A stretch of 21,810 bases of DNA from Candidatus Uhrbacteria bacterium RIFOXYB12_FULL_58_10 (GCA_943359495.1 CALRHY010000003.1:1-21810), one strand, 5' to 3'; shown: positions 1-7,526, counted from the stretch's first letter. Notes: generated from the sequence alone by a model not told the origin. Translations and numbers: made by a program.

Positions 1-102
1 TTTGTGTTTGGCTTTGTCTGTGACCATACAGCTCCACCGTATGGCGTAATTGGCGAGTCTGACAAAGCCTCGGACACGGTAGCTGACTCTGTGGATTTGC
101 AT
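1..102 (-). CDS. Probable transposase/integrase N-terminus, partial at left edge
   Basis: An open frame of 34 codons starts at an ATG at 102 and leaves the window with no stop. The peptide contains RVSYRVRGFVRLANYAIRW followed by a Lys-rich stretch. This resembles, from memory, the N-terminus of integrase-type (rve/IS481-like) transposases that are common in CPR genomes, where a helix-turn-helix follows. No catalytic DDE residues are in view and no alignment was possible. Only a weak AGGG lies just upstream of the ATG. It is divergent from ileS. No IS terminal repeat could be recognised between this frame and the ileS promoter. It could equally be a chance open frame. Confidence 0.4.
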   Translation of the reverse strand, partial: MQIHRVSYRVRGFVRLANYAIRWSCMVTDKAKHK

Positions 103-165
103 ATCCCTAGGTTTCCCAAGGAGTGCAAGATGTATGTGGCCTTATGCACAAAGAGGGTTTGCCCA

Positions 166-193
166 TTGCCAGCGCAACACCTATTGCTATACT
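166..193 (+). promoter_or_regulatory. Sigma70-type promoter for ileS
   Basis: TTGCCA (166-171) and TATACT (188-193) are separated by 16 bp. Transcription would start near 200, giving a leader of about 23 nt before the ileS ATG at 223. The leader has no clear Shine-Dalgarno sequence and is too short for a T-box. Confidence 0.6.
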
Positions 194-222
194 AGCCGAA
201 CAGATAAAACCCCTCATTTCCT

Positions 223-3156
223 ATGCCTGGCGTTGATTTTTCGAAAATGGAAGAAGAGCTGCTCCGTTCTTGGGAAGAGCAGAATATCTTTAAGAAAACC
301 TTGGAAAAACCTGCTCCCCAGGGAAATTTTGTATTTTTTGAAGGTCCGCCAACCGCAAATGGCAAACCGGGGATCCATCATATTGAAGCTCGGGCATTCA
401 AAGATCTCCTCCCCCGTTTCAAAACCATGCAGGGATTCCGTGTCGATCGCAAAGGTGGCTGGGATACCCACGGCCTCCCGGTCGAGTTAGGTGTCGAAAA
501 AGCACTCGGCATTTCTGGCAAACCGCAAATCGAATCATTAAAAGCAACGCCGAAAGAATCGATTGCCTTTTTTAATGCGGAATGTAAAAAAAGCGTGTGG
601 TCGTTCCTTGAAGAATGGCAGAAGATGACCAAGCGCATCGGCTTTTGGGTGGACCTCGAACATCCGTACGTGACGTACGAAACGACATACATGGAAAGTG
701 TGTGGTGGATTATTAAAGAGACTTGGAAAAAAGGCTTGCTCTACCAAGATTACCGCATCGTCCCGTGGTGCCCGCGTTGTGGCACTGCGCTTTCAAGCCA
801 CGAACTGGCACAAGGATACAAAACAGTGACAGACCGTTCCGTGTTTATAAAGTTCCGCCTCGTTGATGATCCAAAAACATCCATCCTCGCGTGGACAACA
901 ACACCGTGGACACTGCCGGGCAACATTGCGCTCGCCATCCACCCCAACATTCGCTATGTCAAAGTGCAGAGCGCGTCTGAGCCAGGTGAAACATACATTC
1001 TTGCTGAGGAACGTATCACCGCATTGCGACCAGAAGACCAAGCTGCTCCTCGTGAAAACGTCGTGACTGCCGACCTCATTGGCAAACACTATCTCCCCCT
1101 GTTCGACTTTCTCAACTTAGAAACCGTAGCGAGCACAGCAGGAGATACTTTCACACATGGGACTGCCTACTCCGTTCTCTCCGCTGACTTCGTTACGACA
1201 TCAGACGGAACCGGTGTCGTGCATACAGCAGTTATGTACGGAGAAGACGACTTTGCACTTGGTAAAAAGGTTGGGCTGCCAAAAATCCACACCGTGAACG
1301 AAGACGGAACGTTTGCCGATATCGTCACGCCGTGGAAAGGCCTCGTGGTCAAAAAACCAGAGACCGAAACGCAGATCCTCGCGTACCTCCAAGAACACGG
1401 CCAGCTCTACGGCGAACTGCCGTACGAACACGAGTACCCCTTCTGCTGGCGTTGCTCGACACCACTCCTCTACTTCGCGCGTGATTCCTGGTGGATCCGC
1501 ATGACTGATTTGCGCGACAAACTGCTCGCTGCAAACGCAGAAATCCATTGGACACCGGAATACATCAAAGACGGTCGCTTCGGCGAGTGGCTGCGCGGGA
1601 TCAAAGACTGGTCGTTCTCCCGCGAACGCTATTGGGGCACTCCGCTGCCGATCTGGCTATGCGATGGTTGTGATGCACAGTTGTGTATTGGTTCGCTCGC
1701 AGAACTCGAAGAGGCAGCAGGCAGCCTACCGAAGAATGGCGACGAAGTGGATTTGCACCGCCCGTTCGTCGACGAACTCGCCATCCCCTGCAAAGCCTGC
1801 AATGGCACCATGCATCGCACAAAGGAAGTGATTGATGTCTGGTTTGATTCTGGCGCCATGCCGTTTGCCCAATGGCATTACCCGTTTGAGAACAAAGAAA
1901 AGATTGATGAAGGCAAAGCATTCCCTGCAGACTTCATCAGCGAAGCCATCGACCAGACGCGCGGCTGGTTTTACACTCTCCTCGCAGTCTCCGTCCTCCA
2001 AGGCCATGGCACGCCATACAAGCACGTCATTTCTTTGGGACACGTTCTCGACACCAAAGGACAAAAGATGTCGAAATCCAAAGGCAACATCGTGGATCCA
2101 TGGGGCATGATCGAAAAGTACGGTGCCGACTGCGTCCGCCTCTACATGTACTCGATCAACCAACCAGGCGACCCAAAACGCTTCGACGAAAAAGATCTCG
2201 CTGAATTACAACGTAAGTTCTTCCTGATTCTGTGGAACGTGCTGACGTTCTACAAAACATACGCATCAAACGATCCGTCGTTGGGAGAAGCGTCTGGCAA
2301 CGCAGCAATCCAGTCGGACAACGTCCTGGACCGCTGGATCCTGGCTCGTCTCGCTCAACTCACACATGACGTGACCAACGATCTCGAAACGTATCACGTC
2401 GTCGAACCAGCGCGTGCGTTACAAGACTTTGTCACCGACCTTTCCACATGGTACGTCCGCCGCAGCCGCGATCGTTTTAAGAGTGATGACGTGAAAGATG
2501 CAGCCGCTGCACGCGAAACGCTTGGTGCTATCCTCCATACCTTCGCAAAAATCCTCGCGCCGTTCTGCCCATTCACCGCAGACCTGTTGTATCGCGAACT
2601 CGGCGGTGAAGAGGAATCCGTGCATCTTGAAGATTGGCCGAAGATAGACAACGGCCAGTTGAACGAGACTCTGCTCGCAGAAATGGACCGAGTGCGAAAA
2701 ATTGTTTCCCTTGGTTTAGAACAGCGAGCCAAGACCGCGCTCCCCGTTCGTCAGCCGCTCGCAAAAGCAACGATCACTGGTGGCATTTTTTCTGACGTGC
2801 TCGAAGCGGTTATTCGTGAAGAGTTGAACGTTCTCGAAGTTGCCTCGAACAAAGAGGGCGAACTGGCAATCACTCTCGACACCAAACTCACCCCTGCCCT
2901 CAAAGCAGCCGGCGCACTTCGCGAACTTTCCCGCCACGTGCAAAACCTGCGCAAGAAATCTGGGATGCAGGTCAGCGATATGATCTCGCTTGCCTACGAC
3001 GCGGGGTCGCTCGAGGGAGACATGACGACGATGCATGACGAACTCGCGAAAGCGGTTCGCGCAAAAACAGTCAGCGTTGGGAGAAAAGAACTTCCGTTTC
3101 ACGAAGAGGTAGAAATACAGGGAGCGACCATCTGGATTGGAATTGAGAAAATCTAG
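223..3156 (+). CDS. ileS: Isoleucyl-tRNA synthetase, eukaryote-like type with GIHH signature
   Basis: Charges tRNA-Ile with isoleucine in the cytoplasm. The 977-aa protein is a class I synthetase. The ATP-binding signature reads GIHH (residues 50-53, in ANGKPGIHH) instead of the usual HIGH, and KMSKS is intact at 615-619. The flanking text (WDTHGLPVELGVEK, CPRCGTALSSHE) matches the type 2 (eukaryotic-like) IleRS branch, in which Bacteroidetes enzymes also carry GIHH. Cys pairs at 183/186, 408/411, 480/483 and 523/526 suggest bound zinc; the last two flank a segment that looks like a zinc ribbon. Length is slightly below the usual 1000-1050 aa of this type. It has its own promoter (166-193) and a strong terminator follows. 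The start at 223 is supported by the conserved N-terminus SKMEEELLRSWEE. Confidence 0.97.
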   Translation: MPGVDFSKMEEELLRSWEEQNIFKKTLEKPAPQGNFVFFEGPPTANGKPGIHHIEARAFKDLLPRFKTMQGFRVDRKGGWDTHGLPVELGVEKALGISGKPQIESLKATPKESIAFFNAECKKSVWSFLEEWQKMTKRIGFWVDLEHPYVTYETTYMESVWWIIKETWKKGLLYQDYRIVPWCPRCGTALSSHELAQGYKTVTDRSVFIKFRLVDDPKTSILAWTTTPWTLPGNIALAIHPNIRYVKVQSASEPGETYILAEERITALRPEDQAAPRENVVTADLIGKHYLPLFDFLNLETVASTAGDTFTHGTAYSVLSADFVTTSDGTGVVHTAVMYGEDDFALGKKVGLPKIHTVNEDGTFADIVTPWKGLVVKKPETETQILAYLQEHGQLYGELPYEHEYPFCWRCSTPLLYFARDSWWIRMTDLRDKLLAANAEIHWTPEYIKDGRFGEWLRGIKDWSFSRERYWGTPLPIWLCDGCDAQLCIGSLAELEEAAGSLPKNGDEVDLHRPFVDELAIPCKACNGTMHRTKEVIDVWFDSGAMPFAQWHYPFENKEKIDEGKAFPADFISEAIDQTRGWFYTLLAVSVLQGHGTPYKHVISLGHVLDTKGQKMSKSKGNIVDPWGMIEKYGADCVRLYMYSINQPGDPKRFDEKDLAELQRKFFLILWNVLTFYKTYASNDPSLGEASGNAAIQSDNVLDRWILARLAQLTHDVTNDLETYHVVEPARALQDFVTDLSTWYVRRSRDRFKSDDVKDAAAARETLGAILHTFAKILAPFCPFTADLLYRELGGEEESVHLEDWPKIDNGQLNETLLAEMDRVRKIVSLGLEQRAKTALPVRQPLAKATITGGIFSDVLEAVIREELNVLEVASNKEGELAITLDTKLTPALKAAGALRELSRHVQNLRKKSGMQVSDMISLAYDAGSLEGDMTTMHDELAKAVRAKTVSVGRKELPFHEEVEIQGATIWIGIEKI

Positions 3157-3165
3157 ACCGTTCAG

Positions 3166-3201
3166 CAAAAAGACGCACTGCATATGCGGTGCGTCTTTTT
3201 T
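3166..3201 (+). terminator. Rho-independent terminator of ileS
   Basis: GACGCAC and GTGCGTC form a stem (extended by A/T pairs) around a short loop, followed by a run of T. It begins 10 nt after the ileS stop. Confidence 0.9.
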
Positions 3202-3318
3202 GTTCATGGTTTTTTCATCTGTGACGCGCAACGTACGTGAGTGTATGTCCCTTGTCAGCCGCGAACTACGGCATGTACGCTTTATAGGGGCAATCTACCC
3301 AAGGTAACACCCATTTTC

Positions 3319-4869
3319 ATGTCTCACCTTCTCGCGTTTTTTACGCCCAAAAGAATCGGTCTACTCCTGATTCCAGCGATCATTGGCTTGTTCCTTTTGT
3401 TTAACCTCAAAGGAGCTAATGCGATTGTCGTCAACAACTCGTTGATCAAAACGGCTGGTTCCTCGACCGTCTATTATGTCTGGAACAGCAAGCGGTATGC
3501 ATTCCCAAGTGAAAAGATGTTCTTCTCTTGGTACCAAAACTTTCATACTGTTGTCGTCGTCAGTGCCACCGAACTTGCAAGCTATCCCCTGGCAGGAAAT
3601 GTCACTTACAAACCAGGGACCCGCTTGGTGAAATTGGTCAGTGCCCCAACGGTCTACACCGTCAACAAGTGTGGTGTCTTGCACGCGCTTGGCTCAAGCG
3701 CTGTTGCAGCCGCGCTTTTTGGCTCGCAATGGACCAGCCTTGTCGATGATCTGTCTGACGCATTTTTCCCGCATTACGTCGTCGGTAGCCCTATTCAGTC
3801 GGCCGCGGAATACACGACAAGCAACCTGACTACTATTGGGGAAAATGTCTGCACGCAAAGCGAACGAGACGCCCTGGCACACAACACTCCGCCTACGACA
3901 AACACCAATACAAACATCCCAGCAACAAATACCAACACGAACCAACCGGTCGTGCAGACAAATACAAACACCAATACGAATACGCCTCCGAGCAACATCC
4001 TCGGTATCGCTGCCCAATATCCTGGAGATACCAACATCGACAAAGACCCAAACGTCATTTTCACCGAGATGGGCGAAGAAGCAACGACACAGGAACTCTT
4101 CGGACACTGGAGCAACAATTCCGGAACGGCAACCATCGCCCTGGATCCGTCGACATCGCCCGCAAAAAGTACGGGGCACCAATCCATCAAACTCTCAACA
4201 ACGGCGAACACCAATCCCATCGCCATCCTGTACAAATCCTTTCCGCAAGGATACAGCGACACGGTCTACGCGCGTTGGTACGTCAAATACAATACCGATA
4301 GGACCTTCCATCATTCGGGCATTCGCCTCGGGGGAAACAATCCTCCCTCAACAAAAAACCCGACTTCGCCAGCCGGAGTCAAACCAAACGGCTCAGACTT
4401 TTTCTACCTTGGTGCCGAACCGACACAAGAAAAAGTCACCGCATCCACATTCGATTTCTTTAACTATTGGCCGGAGATGCGGACCACCTCATTTTTTCCA
4501 GGCAAATATTATGGCAACAGTTTCATCAATAACCCGAACGTGACGATCGCGCTCGATCAATGGAACTGCATTGAAGTCCGGTTGAAACTGAACAGCCCGA
4601 CTGCGTCTGATGGAGAAATCTCCATGTGGATCAACGGCGTCTTGGTTTCGGACATCAAGGGAGGTGTCACGGGGACATGGGACGAAGACAACTTCGTGCC
4701 TGGTACAGGATCGGCCTTCGAAGGATTCCAGTGGCGCACGGACCCGAACCTGCTCATCAACTACTTCTCCTTGAGCCATTACGTCGACCAAGACACTCTG
4801 GGACAAGTGAACAGCATCCATTTTGACCACGTCGTCCTCGCGAAGAGCTACATCGGGCCGATACAGTAA
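3319..4869 (+). CDS. Secreted protein: WYQNF module, Asn/Thr linker, jelly-roll-like C-terminal domain
   Basis: 516 aa, function unknown. Residues 10-35 are a hydrophobic signal segment (RIGLLLIPAIIGLFLLF) with a possible cleavage after ANA. Residues 42-156 form a module with the marker WYQNF and PGTRLVK; it is about half identical to the C-terminal module of the adhesin at 19816-21810 and is itself built of two related halves. Residues 194-222 are a T-N-T-N linker. Residues about 240-516 are a beta-rich domain (WNCIEVRLKLNSPT, GEISMWINGVLV) that resembles LamG/polysaccharide-lyase-like concanavalin folds; no catalytic residues could be assigned. The frame is open upstream to 3241, but the ATG at 3319 is preferred because it puts the signal peptide at the N-terminus and a -10-like TTTATA lies at 3281-3286. 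It probably sits on the cell surface or is released. Confidence 0.85.
   Translation: MSHLLAFFTPKRIGLLLIPAIIGLFLLFNLKGANAIVVNNSLIKTAGSSTVYYVWNSKRYAFPSEKMFFSWYQNFHTVVVVSATELASYPLAGNVTYKPGTRLVKLVSAPTVYTVNKCGVLHALGSSAVAAALFGSQWTSLVDDLSDAFFPHYVVGSPIQSAAEYTTSNLTTIGENVCTQSERDALAHNTPPTTNTNTNIPATNTNTNQPVVQTNTNTNTNTPPSNILGIAAQYPGDTNIDKDPNVIFTEMGEEATTQELFGHWSNNSGTATIALDPSTSPAKSTGHQSIKLSTTANTNPIAILYKSFPQGYSDTVYARWYVKYNTDRTFHHSGIRLGGNNPPSTKNPTSPAGVKPNGSDFFYLGAEPTQEKVTASTFDFFNYWPEMRTTSFFPGKYYGNSFINNPNVTIALDQWNCIEVRLKLNSPTASDGEISMWINGVLVSDIKGGVTGTWDEDNFVPGTGSAFEGFQWRTDPNLLINYFSLSHYVDQDTLGQVNSIHFDHVVLAKSYIGPIQ
3442..3786 (+). other. WYQNF module, copy 1 (protein domain)
   Basis: Encodes residues 42-156 of the 516-aa protein. 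Conserved anchors shared with copy 2 are VY.V, KR.AFP.EK, WYQNF, NVTY.PGTR, VDD.SDAFF. The first and second halves share VK..S...VY.V...G and a conserved Trp/Tyr region, which suggests an internal duplication. Confidence 0.8.
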
Positions 4870-4888
4870 AAAGGAACACGACAAAACG

Positions 4889-4920
4889 AAAAACACTCCG
4901 TATCCATCCGGAGTGTTTTT
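4889..4920 (+). terminator. Rho-independent terminator
   Basis: AAAAACACTCCG pairs with CGGAGTGTTTTT around an 8-nt loop, 20 nt after the stop of the secreted-protein gene. The flanking A and T runs make it usable from both strands. Confidence 0.9.
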
Positions 4921-4989
4921 CTTTACCTAACCCTAGACAACATTGGTTGTTTATGTTGAGATCGGGGCGTCGCACAGAAGGAGTAAGGC

Positions 4990-5598
4990 ATGATCCCCAA
5001 GGGAAGTATCATCGAATCCCGGTATTTGCTGCAACGCGTTGTGGAGACGGACGATACCAGCTGTTGCGTGGAGGGTATCGTGCGCCAAACCCTCTGCATC
5101 GCGACCCCACGACGGCTCGGACGTGTGGTGCAAACAGAACGACTCCGGGTTCGTCCGCGACCAACGGAGTCGCAGGTCTGGTCGCCTGAAGAAGCCAACG
5201 TGGGCATGGCCAGCTTCCTGACAACGAACGCATTCAAGGAAGACCTCTTTGCTCCCGGAGCCGGCAGGCCGTACGCCCGCTGGTGGACGCTGAACACTGC
5301 GGACATCGCCGTCTTCCTGGAATTCGCAGGAGATGAAGAAGCGATGGTGCAGTTTCTCCTCTCCTTGAGCAAGGGAACGGGTACCTACCCGCTCGTCGAC
5401 CGCAGCGCTCCAGGTGGGGCAAAGCACCAGCGGTTCGAGAAGGGAGCCTTCGTCCAAGATCCGGATCAGGACTGGCTCGCAGATGTCCTACCACAGCTCA
5501 GCGCCGGCATGATCGAACATCTCGCGTCGCACACAAGCTTGACCGCGATCCGCACTGCCGCCGCAAGCACAGCAGACCAGCTTGCCCACTGCGCATGA
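4990..5598 (+). CDS. Hypothetical protein, orphan
   Basis: 202 aa, not recognised. The start is well supported by an AGAAGGAG Shine-Dalgarno 6 nt before the ATG, one of the strongest in the window. There is no signal peptide or membrane span, so it is probably cytoplasmic. The N-terminal 70 residues are rich in Arg and beta-type residues. The middle (RPYARWWTLNTADIAVFLEF, then a Gly-rich loop KGTGTYPLVD) looks like a folded alpha/beta core. The C-terminal 45 residues are predicted helical. It is bounded on both sides by terminators (4889-4920 and 5620-5657), so it is a single-gene unit. A minus-strand frame of 168 codons overlaps but lacks a ribosome-binding site. Confidence 0.7.
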   Translation: MIPKGSIIESRYLLQRVVETDDTSCCVEGIVRQTLCIATPRRLGRVVQTERLRVRPRPTESQVWSPEEANVGMASFLTTNAFKEDLFAPGAGRPYARWWTLNTADIAVFLEFAGDEEAMVQFLLSLSKGTGTYPLVDRSAPGGAKHQRFEKGAFVQDPDQDWLADVLPQLSAGMIEHLASHTSLTAIRTAAASTADQLAHCA

Positions 5599-5619
5599 AA
5601 ACTCTCTGATGACGGCCCG

Positions 5620-5657
5620 AGCCGGCACACGCACCCCAGCGTCCTGCCGGTTTTTTT
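5620..5657 (+). terminator. Rho-independent terminator
   Basis: GCCGGCA pairs with TGCCGG and an inner ACGC pairs with GCGT; seven T follow. It closes the 202-aa orphan's transcription unit. Confidence 0.85.
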
Positions 5658-5667
5658 ATACTCGCAG

Positions 5668-5696
5668 TTGTTTCTTCCTTCGCCGTACGCTACCCT
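5668..5696 (+). promoter_or_regulatory. Candidate promoter of ruvA, possibly leaderless
   Basis: TTGTTT (5668-5673) and TACCCT (5691-5696) are 17 bp apart. The -10 ends 9 nt before the ruvA ATG (5706), so the transcript would start within a few bases of the start codon. The -10 match is modest. Confidence 0.35.
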
Positions 5697-5705
5697 GGAC
5701 GAGAT

Positions 5706-6263
5706 ATGATTGCTTCCCTTGAAGGTATAATTGCGGAAAAAAATGGGCCGCGTCTGACGCTTGAAGTGAATGGCGTGGGCTACGAAATTTCGATGACACC
5801 CCAAGCAACACAGGCTGCCCGGGTGGGAGAACGCTGCAAAATCTACACCGTCCATGTAGTGCGCGAAGACAGCCAAGAATTGTTTGGCTTTTTAGAACCC
5901 GGAACCCGTGCACTGTTTAAAACCCTGATCAACATTTCCGGCGTTGGCCCACGCACCGCCCTCCAAGTTCTAGCCCTCGGCTCCGCGGACGAAGTTATGA
6001 CAGCAATCGATGCAGGCGATGTCACCCGCCTTTCAAGCGCCCCTGGCGTTGGCGCGAAAACCGCACAAAAAATCATCCTGGAACTCCGCGGCAAGCTCGT
6101 CCAACCCGAAGGAATGGCCGCAGATACCGACGTCCTCGAAGCATTAGTTGGGCTTGGCTATACCAGGAACGATGTCACAAAAACATTGCGAGACCTCCCA
6201 GCGTCGACGATCGGAACCGAAGATCGTTTACGGGCGGCGTTGAAATTGTTGGGGAAGCACTGA
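5706..6263 (+). CDS. ruvA: Holliday junction branch migration protein RuvA
   Basis: DNA-binding subunit of the RuvAB branch-migration complex; tetramers hold the Holliday junction for the RuvB motor. The 185-aa length is slightly short for the family (190-205). Residues 1-63 are the OB-fold domain (MIASLEGIIAEK, VNGVGYEI), followed by FGF and two helix-hairpin-helix motifs (INISGVGPRTAL near 77, SAPGVGAKTAQKI near 112). Residues about 137-185 are the RuvB-binding domain III (VLEALVGLGYTRNDV). It is not next to ruvB or ruvC here. No Shine-Dalgarno is visible, and the -10-like box 9 nt upstream suggests a leaderless message. A terminator follows directly. Confidence 0.96.
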   Translation: MIASLEGIIAEKNGPRLTLEVNGVGYEISMTPQATQAARVGERCKIYTVHVVREDSQELFGFLEPGTRALFKTLINISGVGPRTALQVLALGSADEVMTAIDAGDVTRLSSAPGVGAKTAQKIILELRGKLVQPEGMAADTDVLEALVGLGYTRNDVTKTLRDLPASTIGTEDRLRAALKLLGKH

Positions 6264-6289
6264 GTCGTGTTGACAAAACACGACTTTTC
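6264..6289 (+). terminator. Terminator of ruvA, overlapping a -35 box
   Basis: GTCGTGTT pairs with AACACGAC around a 5-nt loop, followed by TTTT. It begins directly after the ruvA stop. The TTGACA of the next promoter lies in its loop. Confidence 0.75.
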
Positions 6290-6297
6290 TGTAAAGA
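6270..6297 (+). promoter_or_regulatory. Promoter for the small zinc-ribbon-like gene
   Basis: A perfect TTGACA (6270-6275) and TAAAGA (6292-6297) are separated by 16 bp. The -35 lies within the terminator hairpin of ruvA. Transcription would start near 6304, about 25 nt before the downstream ATG. Confidence 0.5.
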
Positions 6298-6328
6298 TGG
6301 GCAATCCACCCAACCCAAAACCCCCAGA

Positions 6329-6733
6329 ATGGGAGGATGTGTGGCAAGTCGAATCCGCCGTTTCATTGCAGTTTTGCGTAGTCCAGCAAAAGTCATCGGC
6401 TCGTGCCTCCATTGCGGAGATACGGTTACCTACGCCGCTGGCGACACCGACCGAAACGGATGCGCGCGTCACGATACGTGTGAGCGGGGCACCGACAACG
6501 CCGCGACAGCGGATATACAGGCACGCCAAGGTTTCACACTCGCAATCACACGCCTCGCAAAAGACGCCACGCCGCAAAGACGAGTGGTCATACGAAATCT
6601 CGTTAGCCAGCTTCCGGAGCAGTACGGACCGCGCGATATGCTCAGCGTTCTCGAGCAGCTCGAACAGCGCTTCAGGTCCGATTCGAAGACTGTTCATGAG
6701 GCCATCTCTCGCCTGCGGGCCATCTCTTCGTGA
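6329..6733 (+). CDS. Hypothetical small protein with Cys-rich putative zinc site
   Basis: Up to 134 aa, not recognised. A CLHC pair is followed about 20 residues later by CARHDTC, a pattern that could bind zinc. The C-terminal half (from about 80) is predicted helical with repeated Arg/Leu/Gln. A GGGAGG sits 4 nt before a GTG at 6341, which may be the true start (130 aa, MASRIRRF). A promoter at 6270-6297 and a terminator at 6746-6786 frame it as a single unit. Overlapping frames of 250 codons (+, running into the next gene's antisense) and 196 codons (-, running into ruvA) are less plausible. Function unknown. Confidence 0.55.
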   Translation: MGGCVASRIRRFIAVLRSPAKVIGSCLHCGDTVTYAAGDTDRNGCARHDTCERGTDNAATADIQARQGFTLAITRLAKDATPQRRVVIRNLVSQLPEQYGPRDMLSVLEQLEQRFRSDSKTVHEAISRLRAISS

Positions 6734-6745
6734 GACGCCGCAAAC

Positions 6746-6786
6746 CAAAAACCCCCGACCCGGGATACGGGACGAGGGCTTTTTTT
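6746..6786. terminator. Bidirectional terminator between convergent genes
   Basis: CCCCCGACCCG pairs with CGGGACGAGGG with two mismatches; A's precede and T's follow, so it can end transcription of the + orphan and of the minus coiled-coil gene. Confidence 0.8.
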
Positions 6787-6796
6787 ATCTTTCGAT

Positions 6797-7495
6797 TTAC
6801 GCCGCTTGTTTTTGCTGTTCTTGGGGAAGTCCCAAAGAAAGGATGCTGCGGACTTCCGCAAGTTTTGCATCAACGTCTTCAAGTGCACGGAGGGATCCTT
6901 GCAGGTACTCTTGCATAGATGCCAATGTTTCTTTTTGTTTTTCAACAGATCCTGACGTAGGAATAAGTTCTTGCTTTCTTTCAAGATTCCCCATCATAGC
7001 AAGAGTACTCTTCATTTGAGCCTCGATCTGGGTAGATTGCGCAACAAGTGCCGTCTCTTCTTTGCTCAACTCTTCTGTTTCACCAACAATGGTGATCATG
7101 TCATCGGTCACCACCATTTCACCCGGATCAGTCATGAGCTCATCAAAATTTTCTGGTCTCACTACAAGAAATACTTCACCCATCGCAGCTGCCATATTGG
7201 CATCTCTGCTGACTGGCTCAAGATATTCTTTTGCGGCCGCGAGCAATGCGTTCTTTTGATCTTCGAGACGCATGATCCCTTCGGCTGTTTCCCGCGATAC
7301 GCCGGCACCCATCTTGCGGACTTGTGCTGCGAGGTCGCGTTCCGTGTTCAAGGCTTCATTGACCGCAGTAAGCTTGGTAACAACCAGCTCCTGCAATTCA
7401 CGATACGGCATTGTTTCAATAGCTCCATCGTTGTCATTTTCTGCATTCGGACGTTCCATTTGCGCGTACTGTTCAAAAGCAGGTCCACGTTCCAT
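6797..7495 (-). CDS. Hypothetical coiled-coil protein
   Basis: 232 aa from the ATG at 7495 (MERGPAFEQYAQ). The frame is open further up to 7555, but that stretch overlaps the promoter at 7527-7555, so the longer start cannot be right. No signal peptide or membrane span. The sequence is strongly helical and Glu/Lys/Gln-rich throughout, with likely coiled coils around residues 40-95 and 145-225, interrupted by a short beta-type segment (VFLVVRPENFDEL, near 109). The acidic, highly charged composition suggests a soluble structural or scaffold protein. I recognise no family. It diverges from the FemX-like gene and has a monocistronic layout with a strong promoter, so it may be well expressed. Confidence 0.8.
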   Translation of the reverse strand: MERGPAFEQYAQMERPNAENDNDGAIETMPYRELQELVVTKLTAVNEALNTERDLAAQVRKMGAGVSRETAEGIMRLEDQKNALLAAAKEYLEPVSRDANMAAAMGEVFLVVRPENFDELMTDPGEMVVTDDMITIVGETEELSKEETALVAQSTQIEAQMKSTLAMMGNLERKQELIPTSGSVEKQKETLASMQEYLQGSLRALEDVDAKLAEVRSILSLGLPQEQQKQAA

Positions 7496-7526
7496 ACAAA
7501 GAAAAGTCAGTAATTTAATTGTTTTT

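Noticed and set aside
200..222. T-box or riboswitch before ileS
   Set aside because: The leader from the promoter at 166-193 is only about 23 nt.
3241..3318. N-terminal extension of the secreted protein gene (start at 3241)
   Set aside because: It would bury the signal peptide 26 residues inside and includes a probable -10 box at 3281-3286; the ATG at 3319 fits better.
6158..6748. 196-codon minus-strand frame
   Set aside because: It overlaps the end of ruvA and the promoter/terminator between the genes, has no ribosome-binding site and an unlikely composition.
6267..7019. 250-codon plus-strand frame
   Set aside because: It runs through a terminator and antisense into the coiled-coil gene, with low-complexity Ser/Cys/Phe-rich translation.
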